Below are positions 1-8,482 of a stretch of DNA of 11,541 nucleotides, piece after piece (the first letter of the stretch is position 1; every line of letters starts with the position of its first letter). The notes beneath the pieces were generated by a model that searched no databases, had not been told where the DNA came from, and saw only the letters and a program-made list of their open reading frames with translations. Both the position numbers and the translations under genes were made by a program. Origin of the DNA: Hymenopellis radicata. Lineage: Eukaryota; Basidiomycota; Agaricomycetes; Agaricales; Physalacriaceae. The DNA lies in the NCBI GenBank assembly GCA_015501595.1, contig JADNRX010001296.1, positions 1 to 11,541 on the forward strand, in the 5' to 3' direction.

Positions 1-860
1 TCATCCTCACATTGTAAGCAGCCGACTGCTCCTCGCGGAACACCAAGTGTAACCGCAACATCAGCACCAGGCATTCAAAAGGGAGGTACACCCTTTCGAA
101 TGCTGGGCTTACATATCCGAGATAATATATCCTAGAGGATCGTGAGCGACGCCGAATGAAGAGCAGAGAGCAAACTTACCGATGGCTCGCCAGTTGTCTC
201 CATGTAACGATAGCTCTGATGAAGTCAACTCGTTACCCGCCCAAGGTAACCGTTCAGCTGCGAGCCGTGACTTGACACGGCTTCGGCGAGGTCAGGACAA
301 TGTCCACCCTGCCGTGCACGTCAGGACTTTCCCGACTGTCTGAGCCGGTGGCCAAGGGCAAAGCAAGACGTTCTGAAAAGATCATTAGAAATGGAGAGAA
401 GATGGGGAGAATCCGGCTACTTACGCTCCATTTAAAAATGTATATACTTGAGCATCGACTGCGCTACTAGCGGAACACCGAGTGTAACCGCAAAATCGAC
501 TCCAGGCAGTCGCAAGGGAGGTAACCCTATTGAATGCTGGGCTTACATATCCGAGATAATATATCCTAGAGGATCGTGAGCGACGCCGAATTCAGAGCAG
601 AGAGCAAACTTACCGATGGCTCGCCAGTTGTCTCCATGTAACGATAGCTCTGATGAAGTCAACTCGTTACCCGCCCAAGGTAACCGTTCAGCTGCGAGCC
701 GTGACTTGACACGGCTTCGGCGAGGTCAGGACAATGTCCACCCTGCCGTGCACGTCAGGACTTTCCCGACTGTCTGAACCGGTGGCCAAGCGCAAAGCAA
801 GACGTTCTACAAGATTATTAGAAATGGAGACAAGATGGGGAGAATCCGGCTACTTACGCT
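1..860 (-). pseudogene. Duplicated exon-intron cassette of an unrecognised gene inside the 433-bp units
   Basis: Read on the minus strand, each full unit holds two fungal-type introns. One runs 424-373 (52 nt, GTAAGT...TTTCTAATGATCTTTTCAG); its equivalent at 857-807 (51 nt) has a different but valid TAG acceptor. The second is 48 nt, GTAAGT...GCTCAC...CTCTAG, at 179-132 and 613-566. In unit 1 the stretch after the 48-nt intron is open to the window edge and contains YYLGYVSPAFERVYLPFE and HLVFREEQSAAYNVRM. In the third-copy/unit-2 junction the matching stretch joins in frame across the 51-nt intron to a piece containing ATGSDSRESPDVHGRVD, although a TAG interrupts it upstream in the third copy. 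I do not recognise the family. Copies differ at their 5' parts and carry stops, so this is most likely broken, though a gene built of intron-split repeats cannot be excluded. Confidence 0.4.
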
Positions 861-948
861 TCATCCTCACATTGTAGGCAGCCGACTGCTACTCGCGGAA
901 CACCAAGTGTAACCGCAACGTCAGCACCAGGAATTCAAAAGGGAGGTA
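1..948. repeat. Tandem array of a ~433-bp unit, 2 copies plus a partial third
   Basis: Unit 1 spans about 1-427, unit 2 about 428-860, and a truncated third copy 861-948 matches 1-88. The strongest match is 101-427 against 535-860, with about five substitutions over most of its length. The first ~100 bp of unit 2 are much more diverged than those of units 1 and 3, which resemble each other closely at an 860-bp offset. Each full unit contains a GCCGTG-ACTTGA-CACGGC hairpin (264-281 and 698-715). The array probably continues left of the window. No transposase, terminal inverted repeat or LTR is recognisable, so this looks like segmental tandem duplication of a piece of a gene rather than a known mobile element. 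Confidence 0.9.
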
Positions 949-1087
949 GATCGTTGTACAGACAAGGCAGGACGAAAGAAGGAAATGCTGATGAAGCGTG
1001 ATTCAATCAAATTCAAAAGGGAGGTAGATCGTTGTACAGACAAGGCAGGACGAAAGAAGGAAATGCTGATGAAGCGTGATTCAATCA
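932..1087. repeat. 78-bp perfect tandem duplication
   Basis: Two adjacent 78-bp copies lie at 932-1009 and 1010-1087, starting AATTCAAAAGGGAGGTAGAT and ending in GAAGCGTGATTCAATC(A). I saw no differences between them, so the duplication is recent. The first bases overlap the end of the third 433-bp copy, so the duplication sits exactly at the edge of the larger array. Because 78 is a multiple of three, a minus-strand frame stays open through both copies and encodes a repeated 26-residue block. That frame has no other coding support. Confidence 0.92.
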
Positions 1088-1975
1088 CGCTTCCTTCCGT
1101 CACAGGTACGGTCCCCAATGCCATTCAACTTATTCCTTCTGACAAAAACTAACGTTCACATTGAGTTTACTTCTACAGCCGAACACATTGGAAATCCCTA
1201 GCACTGTAACTAATGACGCTCAGCGATGCTCCAGACAAAAAGGTGGGGGGGGTCGACGCTCTACTTGTTCTTGGGCTATGGACATTGAGCGAACGTATAC
1301 TAGGAAGGATTGTCAGTACTTACGTGCGCACCACCCAAGCTGCCAGGTGCCCGAGGAACCCGGTCACAGCCTTTGTATCCACACGGCCCTCCCGCCGGAC
1401 GTGATTTTTGGGGGTTCCCTGGTTTGCAATGGGTGTATGTGCCTTTGTCGCGGTGTAACGAGCATCTGTCCCATGTGTTTCGCAAGACCCCGCATGTATA
1501 ATAGACCGTAAAGACCGAACACATCTGCGAAGGTGAAGGCGAAAGTCAGACAGCCTGCAAGGGGAAACGCACTATTGAGACGAAGAAAGGCGACAAGAAG
1601 AAGATGCGAATGAACGCAAGGTTTTTATGTGCGGGAAAAGAAAGCCAGACGTGCAGGTGTTGATGAGACGTCAGAGATGGTGGAAGACGTGCATTCTGGA
1701 TGTCAAATGAACCGTATCTCTTAAGGCAGGTGCAGATACATCGAGAGACTGAGCAAGGAGCATGCCCGTTGTACGGAAGAGGGTGTCAAATGAACTTTGG
1801 TCTCAAGGCGGATCCAACAAGGACTACGCCGGATTGATACATACGGGAGAAGAGGGATGGCTGGAACGTGCGTTAACTCTCCAAAGAGCAGGATGCAATG
1901 AGACATATACGGGAGAAGATGTGTTATGCAAGTTGCCGTTAGCGTGGGCTGTTATCAAATACACGTTTAACTTGG
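1088..1975. other. Region without a supportable gene
   Basis: The longest plus-strand frame is 1161-1511 (116 codons), cysteine-rich near its end (VCNGCMCLCRG followed by CPMCF), but I recognise no family, start context or splice pattern. A G8 run lies near 1245. From about 1540 to 1640 the plus strand is purine-rich and would encode Lys/Arg-rich peptide in two frames. Around 1700 and 1786 the string TGTCAAATGAAC recurs about 86 bp apart, and CATACGGGAGAAGA-like strings recur near 1840 and 1905, suggesting old, weak duplications. Nothing here can be named. Confidence 0.5.
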
Positions 1976-3109
1976 TCAGAGACTATCGGAAAAGGACTGA
2001 ACATGCATAAGACCTCTCTTGACGACCCATATGAATTCAGTGAGTGTGGGTCGCTCATTGGGGATTGCCTGGAGACAGGACCTAGATAGGTCCATGTAGA
2101 ATGCAGGTGCATCGGCATCCCATGGAAGGAGCTTTGCCTCGGTGAGGGGCTGCGAAAGAGGGTTCTTGTGATGCCAAATCCCCCACATTAACACCCCTAG
2201 AGCATACACATCACGCGCAGGCGTAGGATGCGTGGCTGGTGCATCCATAACGTCTGGCACTGCGTAAACGACAGTCCCAAATGCGGACGGTGCAAAATCA
2301 ATGAGCACAGGCTGAAGGTGCGCCCTCAGACCGACATTTTCCAATTTCAAGTCGCCCCAGAAGATCCCGTGACGATGAAGGACTTCAATGCCGAGAGCTA
2401 CGTCAAGTACACATTGAAGCTTTTCCTCAAGTTCCAAACAAGGTTGGGTCTCGATGTAGTCCGCGAGGGTGCCGAGGGGACACCACGGCGTCAGGAAACC
2501 TTCGAAGAGAAGTTCTCCTTGAGGACTGTTGGAGAAAACAATATGGGAGGGGGATATGATGAAGGGGGAGCGTGGAATAAGGAGGATTGCGAGATCTTCG
2601 CGCAATCTGACCGATGCTTCGTATTCGGCGGTGGGAATCCCAAAGGCGGGTGCCGAGGCATACTTGAATACGTAGCGATTCCCATTGTAAGCAACGACAT
2701 CAACGCTTCCCCAATGAATCTCCTTCTCGAATGTGAGTGAAGTTTTTGGAACACGTAATTCTGGGTAGAATGAGGTGCTGAGAGTAGCAAGCCTGACGGG
2801 GTATGTCTCATTTAGCGTCGGTCCGTAGGCCGACGTCTCAAACGAGAGGTAGATCACCTCAGGATAGCCTAGCGAGGACACCAGCGCGACCACGCCTTGG
2901 CCATCATCCGCAAAGGGTATTGGTGCCTGGGAGTCAAAGGAAGTATTCTCCAAGCAATCCTCAATGGAAGGATTATACTCATAAGTGAGTACGACAATGG
3001 TGCGCTGGGCATAGCGGTTGGGAACGGGTGGGATAGGCCGAATAGAGTAGCAGCACTTGGCATAGCCTGCGTCAATATCGTCTGTGTGCAGGATGAGTGG
3101 TGGGTACAT
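1976..3109 (-). CDS. Divergent protein-kinase-like protein, single exon
   Basis: This is a 377-residue intronless reading frame. The ATG at 3109 sits in a good context (ACCACCATG) and ends at TGA 1976. Residues 1-125 resemble nothing I know. A kinase fold is indicated by YVFK (Lys149, the VAIK-lysine position), a possible helix-C Glu162 or Glu164, and a hinge-like LTPWCPLGTLADYI. The catalytic loop is HGIFWGDLKLEN (Asp253, Lys255, Asn258), followed by LIDFA (Asp271), helix-F DVYALGVLMWGIW (Asp300) and a late NERPT arginine. Odd points: the HRD is WGD, DFG is DFA, the glycine-rich loop is reduced to one glycine, and only about 14 residues separate DFA from VPD (the APE position). The catalytic and metal-binding acids are kept, so it could phosphorylate Ser/Thr, but it may be a pseudokinase. 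The substrate is unknown. No signal peptide or membrane segment is evident. Confidence 0.85.
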   Translation of the reverse strand: MYPPLILHTDDIDAGYAKCCYSIRPIPPVPNRYAQRTIVVLTYEYNPSIEDCLENTSFDSQAPIPFADDGQGVVALVSSLGYPEVIYLSFETSAYGPTLNETYPVRLATLSTSFYPELRVPKTSLTFEKEIHWGSVDVVAYNGNRYVFKYASAPAFGIPTAEYEASVRLREDLAILLIPRSPFIISPSHIVFSNSPQGELLFEGFLTPWCPLGTLADYIETQPCLELEEKLQCVLDVALGIEVLHRHGIFWGDLKLENVGLRAHLQPVLIDFAPSAFGTVVYAVPDVMDAPATHPTPARDVYALGVLMWGIWHHKNPLSQPLTEAKLLPWDADAPAFYMDLSRSCLQAIPNERPTLTEFIWVVKRGLMHVQSFSDSL

Positions 3110-3458
3110 GGTGGTTTGGGATACTCTTTAGGAAAAAAGAACGTCCCCTTCCCGATTCCAAATCGGGAACAAGACGACTCCGAACAGTGATCAAGTGCTG
3201 CTCGGATCGCCGGTCCCGTCATCCGACCATTGTCGAACGCCGTGGGGGCATAATCAACTTACATCCTCATCTCCTGCGCTGCTGATGGTCGTCGTCACTT
3301 GCGGTGGTGCTGTTGGGCGTCACCTGTTATGGTCATTACTGAGTGGCTACACCGCGGTGGAACGGACTTGTGCAAAACCAAAACCAAACATCCATGTATC
3401 CTTGCTAAATATATACATTCATTGCATACTTAGAACAGCAACCAATCAAGCTATATCA
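3110..3458. other. Intergenic region upstream of the kinase-like gene
   Basis: No gene is supportable here. It contains the 5' flank of the kinase-like gene and the 3' flank of the F-box gene, both minus strand. Visible elements are the inverted repeat at 3149-3169 (separate entry) and a 10-bp palindrome CACCGCGGTG at 3350-3359. Its CGG/CCG content resembles the half-sites used by fungal Zn2Cys6 regulators, but one palindrome of this length is weak evidence. No clear TATA box is positioned for the minus-strand ATG at 3109. Confidence 0.5.
3149..3169. promoter_or_regulatory. 9-bp inverted repeat TTCCCGATT-CCA-AATCGGGAA upstream of the kinase-like ATG
   Basis: The two arms (3149-3157 and 3161-3169) are perfectly complementary with a 3-nt spacer, 40-60 bp upstream of the ATG at 3109. 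The repeat could be a dimeric transcription-factor site in the promoter, or a stem-loop if it lies in the 5' leader. The sequence alone does not say which. Confidence 0.4.
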
Positions 3459-5400
3459 TCACTTCCTCAACCCACCACGCAGAATGGCGATATCGAGCCC
3501 ATCTTCAACAGCACCTCGTAAAGCGTTTTCGTCTTCCACGGTCAATAATGCCACTTCTCCTCCCACGTTTAAACACAGCGTACACCCACGACCGCCCCGC
3601 GCTTCTGCCATGCGAAGGAAGGTGCTACCCATGACGACCTGTACAGCCTGATAATCGTGGAGACCTCTAGCACCTGGGGCTACGAAATTGTAAAATCTAG
3701 CCCCAGGGACCGCGAGACGAAAGCTTTGCAGAACCGGAAGGTGCAGGAAAGGTAAGTCCTCATCTTCTTCGTCTTCGTCGTCTTCATCTTCCTCTTCTTC
3801 CAGCTCCAGCTCGTCATTCTCTGACAGTTCCCCCCTCCAAACATTAGATAGTCCTGCACGATCGCGAGTTGTTCTGCATCCAGATACTCTCCATTCAAGA
3901 AAGCACCAGCTGGCCTCCTCCTCCGAGTCACAACCTCCTCCAGGTGTTGGAAGAGCCCCAAGCAGACCTCCGTAATGTCTACGAAGGTTCTCGACATGTA
4001 CAATTCCTCGTAGGACCAGGCAACTCTGAATGAAATGTCTAAATCCCGCAAAGAAGGCGTCATGGAGAAGATGTCTTGAAGAAGTTTTAAAGACAATGGC
4101 ACATCTTCCAGTTTGAGCGACAATAAAGAGCACCTGGAATTCTTCAACAAGGCTCGAATTGCTTCTAGCCCGTGTAACGTGGGGGATCCAGTGGGGGATC
4201 CATGGAGGAATGGCAGACAAACGGTAAGAGTCTGGAGGTTGGGAAGGCGGAGATAGTAGATGAGGCTCAGGTCGGAGGTGGAGAGGTCTATGAGGTGGCT
4301 CGATGTTATATGAGCCGCTGCGGAAACCGATGGCGGATTCCAAGAACTCGGAAACTGGTGTGTTTCGGCCAAGGAGAAAGTCCTCAGCTGAGGGCAGCGA
4401 CGGACCAAATCAACGCCCATCGCTAGCCTGTCCGGTGTTCTGTTGTCTCTGTCCCGAACCATGATCCTGACGTGATGGAGTCCAGAAACATCAATGGGTG
4501 GGAGCATATCCTCCGAAGTGTTAAACGAGCGCCCCGGCATACAGCTCCTAGGGATAATTTCCGTAATTGTGGAAGGCGTTGGCGAATAGAGGACAAGTGC
4601 GTGAAAATGAATACGGAAAAGTTAGAGATGTCAAGCGATAACCATCTCCCTGACTGTTCCACGAGTAATGCAAGAATGTCTGTGTGTATTTGTGGGATAT
4701 AATCACGGCGGAGTGGACGATCCCAACTTTCCCCTTGGTCAAAGTTTCGAAGAAATAGACGAATGGGTAAGCCATCTGAGAGAGATAGCGCGGTCTCCAA
4801 CAGAAGCACAGGTTCCTTGCAACGCTCTGCTTCAAAGGAATCGATGCAAAGATTAGTCCAAAGCAAGGGACATTCTCGGGAGATCTGCCTCCAATACGAG
4901 CAGACCTGTCCAAGTCGCCAGCGCATGCCGCCATCCTGATGGAGCATCTCTGAACTATTGACGCCCGAGAGGGAGGCGTAACCAAAAATTTCCAACAGAA
5001 TCTCCCGAGGGAATTGCCTCCACAGTGACCGTCGAGTGCAAATGCGGTCTCGATAAGCAATCCTGCTCTTCTGGAAGGATTCCAAGTGATAGATTAGAGT
5101 GCTGAGGTGGAAGAGCGAGGTATCAAAGCTGTACTCCCAGCCATCAAGGGCTTCTAGAACGGAGGGAATGACTTCCTGGTTATTCGCTGGGCCAAGTTCC
5201 GGGGGATGGGGGAATGCAAGGACAGGCGTGCCACTGATGAAAAGGACTTGTTCAACCCCTTCTGTCCGAAACTCTACTTGGATGACATTGGTCTGAACTG
5301 ACGCCATTTTATAGCCAGAGTGTACGGCTGGAGGATTTTCTAGAGAAGAGAAATCTGCAAGTAGTCTGAAAGAAAGCTGACTGATCAAATTCAGCGTCAT
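3459..5400 (-). CDS. F-box protein with LRR-type C-terminal half (agaricomycete family)
   Basis: It is probably a substrate adaptor of SCF ubiquitin ligases: the F-box binds Skp1 and the C-terminal half binds the target. The proposed model joins 5400-4543, 4510-3888 and 3834-3459, giving 618 residues in frame. The F-box is at about residues 126-182 (FPREILLEIFGYA ... WRLGQVCSYWRQI ... CPLLWTNL). LRR-like segments follow, such as LPQLRKLSLGA near 280, LVRRCPQLRTFSLAE and LPNLQTLTVCLPFL. An acidic run of about 30 residues (ELELEEEEDEDDEDEEDED, about 500-518) precedes a conserved C-terminus ending ILRGGLRK. The second junction is a convincing 53-nt intron; the first needs a 32-nt intron or is a frameshift (separate entries). 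A second in-frame Met at residue 32 (AAAATGG context) is an alternative start. If the first junction is a mutation, this is a young pseudogene. Confidence 0.75.
3835..3887 (-). other. Intron 2 of the F-box gene (53 nt)
   Basis: On the minus strand, GTATCT is the donor, CTAAT the branch site and TTTGGAG the acceptor. Removal joins the frame ending FLNGE to the acidic stretch in phase 2. Without removal the frame runs into a lysine-rich out-of-frame tail. Length and signals fit basidiomycete introns; the GAG acceptor is slightly unusual. Confidence 0.7.
4179..4202. repeat. 12-bp tandem duplication in the F-box gene
   Basis: GTGGGGGATCCA occurs twice back to back (4179-4190, 4191-4202). On the coding strand it gives a duplicated four-residue GSPT-type unit and does not change frame, so it is a small in-frame expansion within the LRR-like region. 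Confidence 0.85.
4511..4542 (-). other. Frame change in the F-box gene: 32-nt intron candidate or frameshift
   Basis: The F-box frame (ending LRKLSLGA) must move to the frame beginning DMLPPIDVSGLHHV. Removing 32 nt bounded by GTATGC and CGGAG, with a TTTAAC branch-like motif, does this in phase 0. Longer GT-AG options from the same donor that I tried (76, 94, 103, 115 and 120 nt) do not restore the frame. 32 nt is shorter than every other intron in this window, so a single-base loss, for instance in the adjacent GGGG run, is an equally good explanation. Confidence 0.45.
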
Positions 5401-5873
5401 CCGGCCACATCGGCCATTATAGGGGATGCCGAGGATATGCTACCCACCTGAAGCGGTCTTTTGGATACTCACGTTGGCAAGAGCATCCTCGCCTGAGAGA
5501 CGTTGAGAAGGCGGTCATCATATGTGAGAACAGACTCACTGAAAAGGCCCCCTGACGTACAAGTGGTCGAAGGTGGCTTTCATCCCAGACGGGTGGACAA
5601 ACCTGCTAGTGAGCGCTCCACCCGTACTTTGCCCTCAAGCTAGGCGATACATCCACCACTCATCAATCAAGTTCTACAACGGGTATTTATTTGCCATGTA
5701 CTTCTTTTTCATTCTGCAACTTTACGGTTCAAGGTGTAGCAGCACGACTTACGTACACCGGTACAATTATCATTGCATCTACAAGGTATGGTTACTACAA
5801 AACGCGTTCGAATCCAGGGGTATCATTCTTATCTGGCAAATGTTGAGCTAACTCGGTCAATAACAACAAAACA
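5401..5873. other. Intergenic region between the two F-box loci
   Basis: No gene can be supported. On the minus strand there is a good donor-like GTGAGT (5467-5472) preceded by a short open stretch with ATGATG. It could be a 5' exon or leader intron of the downstream F-box gene, but no matching acceptor and conserved peptide can be fixed. TATAATGG lies about 20 bp upstream of the ATG at 5400, too close for a normal TATA box. Confidence 0.4.
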
Positions 5874-7434
5874 TCATAGCTCACCCCGAAAGACAACAAC
5901 GGTTAAACCCTCTGCTCTGAGCATCCGAAGACAACCTATCATGCGACAAAGCTCTTCCTCAGCGTTATACGAGTGGCCGATGGATAGGCGGACACTTTGT
6001 AACCGAGCCACCTCTCTTCTGTCGATATGCCAGCGGGATTGAATCATGAGCGTCAACGAGCGAAGGAACTGTACGAGATCTAGACAGTACGTGATCGTAC
6101 ACTCGAAATGAATCATTTGTTGACAGTAATAACGGCGTGGCGGAAGCAGCCAGATCTACAAGGTCCCCAGTCGCCTCCGTCACTTCGAGCTTGAATGTTT
6201 GGATAGATGATGACATGAAGGTTGAGACGAGCCGGGAGATCGCTGTGCAATTGACAACCTCAATATCAACGGATGCAAGCGATGATTGGGCTAGAAAGGA
6301 TCTGAGAGCAGATATGCAACCCTCAACGACAACATCGGCGATTTCCGATCCAAAGAGTAGTGAATCTGAGTTCCGTCAAGGATGTGCACCGAAGATTAAC
6401 GTAGCAGCCCAACATGCTGATATCAAGGTACTTCAGTTTCGAATGAAGCATAGAGTCAGATGGTCCTGATTCTTCTCGAGAGTAGGTGGTGAATGAATGG
6501 AGATTAGGGCAATGTGCGAGTATTTGACAGTCATGAAGGAATGATGTGGAGCTGAGGTGAGTTTTGAGATGGGTTAGCTGATGCCAGGGAAATGCCCCCC
6601 ACTGGGAAATTGAACCTCTTCCCGGGTGGACGCCATGCAGTTCAAGGGATCGCAGCTTTGGCGCATGTCGAAAGATGTCCAGGATTTGTGCGAGGGTCCA
6701 GGTTGCAAGGCCTTAAAATCCCACACATCAAGCGAACGCTGTCTCTAAAAGCGGCAATTCTCCAACTTCACCTAGCGACATATAGCTTTTGGGCGTCCCG
6801 GAAATAACGATATCCCGCCAGCGCAGGGAATGTCGTTTGACAATATCAACAAAACACTCCACTGGCTATGTCGTTCATCAGGGGGTCCATGTCGTATTCG
6901 AACGACAAGGGCAATGACCTCTCGAAGAACGGTTGCTAACATATCGTAACTGCCCTCCGGATAGCCGCCGGGGGTATAGATATGCGATAATGGTGGCAAT
7001 TTCGACCACGACCACAGCGACGAAGGCGCTGAGGTTATTTGCCTCCAAAGGCGGCATACATGTCCGAGACGCCATGGTCCCTTAGTCACGGAAGAGGAGC
7101 GGTATGGTAAGGGCTTCATGGTGAGTTTGAAAATCCTCATTAAGACCTCGACGGGAAGCCTGTGGACAGGGGGAAAGAGTTTGATATGCGCGCTGTGCAA
7201 TTCTTGGAGGGAATCTAGTTGGCCGTGAGCGTCGGTCAAGGCAGCGGTGAGATTGCGCAATCCGCCCCCGGCATGATGCCATGTCCTGTTCGATATTGTG
7301 CGCAGCGTCTAGGACGGCATGTCGCTCAGGCGTTGGTATATCAAAAGCGATACATTTTCCAAGATGAGCGTTGGAATGGGGATGGGCGGGAAAGAAAAGA
7401 GCGAGGACCGCAATTTGGGCAGGTGTCAGACACT
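5874..7434 (-). pseudogene. Decayed F-box/LRR-type gene
   Basis: Six collinear minus-strand segments match the usual order of agaricomycete F-box proteins but sit in changing frames. (1) About 7434-7230: IPTPERHAVLDAAHNIEQDM, the N-terminal coil. (2) About 7228-6870: LPVEVLMRIFKL and GPWRLGHVCRLWRQITSAP, the F-box. (3) 6865-6731: LRWRDIVISGTPKSYM, ending in TGA 6730. (4) About 6712-6355: ILDIFRHAPKLRSLELHG and WHQLTHL, after a TAA at 6715. (5) About 6357-6110: EIADVVVEGCISALRSFL. (6) About 6100-5874: MIQSRWHIDRREVARLQSVR to the TGA. At least four joins are single-frame slips with no GT-AG intron of sensible length evident, and there are two in-frame stops, so a functional product is unlikely. 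Intact, the protein would have been an SCF adaptor. Confidence 0.8.
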
Positions 7435-7846
7435 AAAACAGATCAAGGCTCTATCCGACAAGTTCGCGGCCACACTTACTGTTAGCTGCACCTACGTGAG
7501 CTGGAGAACGGCTAGGGTAAGCGTTAGATAAGGAAAGCAGAGAGATAGAATAATGAGATCTCGTACCAATGGTAGTTACAAGCAAGTTGACGCTCCTGCC
7601 TTATTGGGCGAGATCGGCGCGTGCGCGTCGAATAACTTCTTCTCTCGACGCGCTCATCATCTCGGCGAGACAGTGGCGAGACTGCCTCTGTCACTTCTTC
7701 TCTGCTATTAATTTCGACCCCACCCACCAGTCTCGGTATGTTTGGGCATCCTCGGAATGTTCCCTGGTCCCTTTCCCCTTGTGTACTGGTCTTGACCCGC
7801 ACCGGGAGTCAGCTGGAATACCCTTTTCCAGGCCTCTCTCTTTCTC
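7435..7846. other. Region without a supportable gene
   Basis: Open frames exist on both strands at about 7524-7892, but none shows a recognisable domain. This stretch separates the decayed minus-strand F-box gene from the plus-strand retrotransposon relic. It may hold the 5' junction of the retrotransposon insertion; I could not identify target-site duplications. Confidence 0.4.
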
Positions 7847-8482
7847 GTGCAAGATGACGCCACCAGGTGGTGTCCCAAGTCAAGTCCACTGACAAAGAAC
7901 CACTTACCGCCACCTGATAAACCGGCTCATCGAGTAGTCTTTGTACTACTTGCGCCTCTCGCGTCTCAAAGCATAGAAAAAGCTCTCATTCGACTGCTCC
8001 TGTCAGACCATCCGTTCGCGCTGGAACAATATTAATTACGGCGCGCAGATAGATACCACCCGTTCGTGCCACGCAACGAACGGTGGTGCCGTCTATGTGG
8101 AACTGAAGTGGAGACGCCGGAGCACGTTATTCTTCTTTGCAAGGCCGACGATGACTTGATCACACTCAGAGAGGGACTACTCCGCAAAATCGCTGTCGAA
8201 CTGCCAGCATTAGGTCTGATGCCAGGACTCTCCGAAGATCATGATGCCGTTGAAGTGCTCAAATCAATGATCTTCCAGGACAAGTGCCTGCCATTGGTAG
8301 CCAGGCTGATCTTCGAAGTTGCTGAGTTGTACAAGCAGTACGAGCTCCCACGTCCGAAGCGTGGTGCTCCTCTGCCGGTGCTTCGCATATGGAAGAGACG
8401 TATACCTGGTGCAAAACCTATGTTGGCTCAATTACAGGTAGCAGTGACGACGACGACGACAGCGACTCAGACTGTACCATAA
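7847..8482 (+). pseudogene. 3' end of a non-LTR (LINE) retrotransposon ORF2, C-terminal zinc-finger part
   Basis: One plus frame runs from about 7847 to TAA 8482 with a single in-frame stop at 8033-8035. The recognisable part starts near 7976 (KALIRLLLSDHPFALEQ). After the stop come LRRADRYHPFVPRNERW and WCRLCGTEVETPEHVILLC. The CxxC...H...C pattern is that of the zinc-binding region after the reverse-transcriptase domain in agaricomycete LINEs. The reverse-transcriptase and endonuclease domains are absent, as in a 5'-truncated insertion. The stop lies in CAATATTAATTACGG; six bases (TATTAA) there look inserted between EQ and LRR. Near the end, five GAC units (8446-8460) read as threonines, but one frame over give an acidic SDDDDD tail, hinting at a second lesion. 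Confidence 0.75.

Noticed and set aside
1..948. CRISPR-like or LTR interpretation of the repeats
   Set aside because: Units are about 433 bp, adjacent, without short regular spacers, and lack TG...CA ends, a primer-binding site or polymerase genes; the intron signals point to duplicated gene sequence instead.
921..1124. Minus-strand protein with two 26-residue repeats
   Set aside because: The repeat comes from the DNA-level 78-bp duplication; there is no other coding evidence, and the frame stops right after it.
1161..1511. Plus-strand 116-codon frame with a cysteine-rich end, possibly a zinc-binding protein
   Set aside because: The cysteine spacing fits no family I know, the first half is low-complexity, a G8 run lies inside, and no splice or conservation evidence supports it.
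2228..2740. 170-codon plus-strand open frame opposite the kinase-like gene
   Set aside because: It is the antisense shadow of the kinase-like coding sequence, which has clear domain motifs on the minus strand.
6137..6469. 110-codon plus-strand open frame
   Set aside because: It lies antisense to segments 4 and 5 of the decayed F-box gene and has no recognisable motif.
7569..7892. 107-codon plus-strand frame just upstream of the LINE relic, possibly more LINE protein
   Set aside because: It is in a different frame from the LINE ORF and has no RT, endonuclease or zinc-finger motif, so it cannot be assigned to the element.
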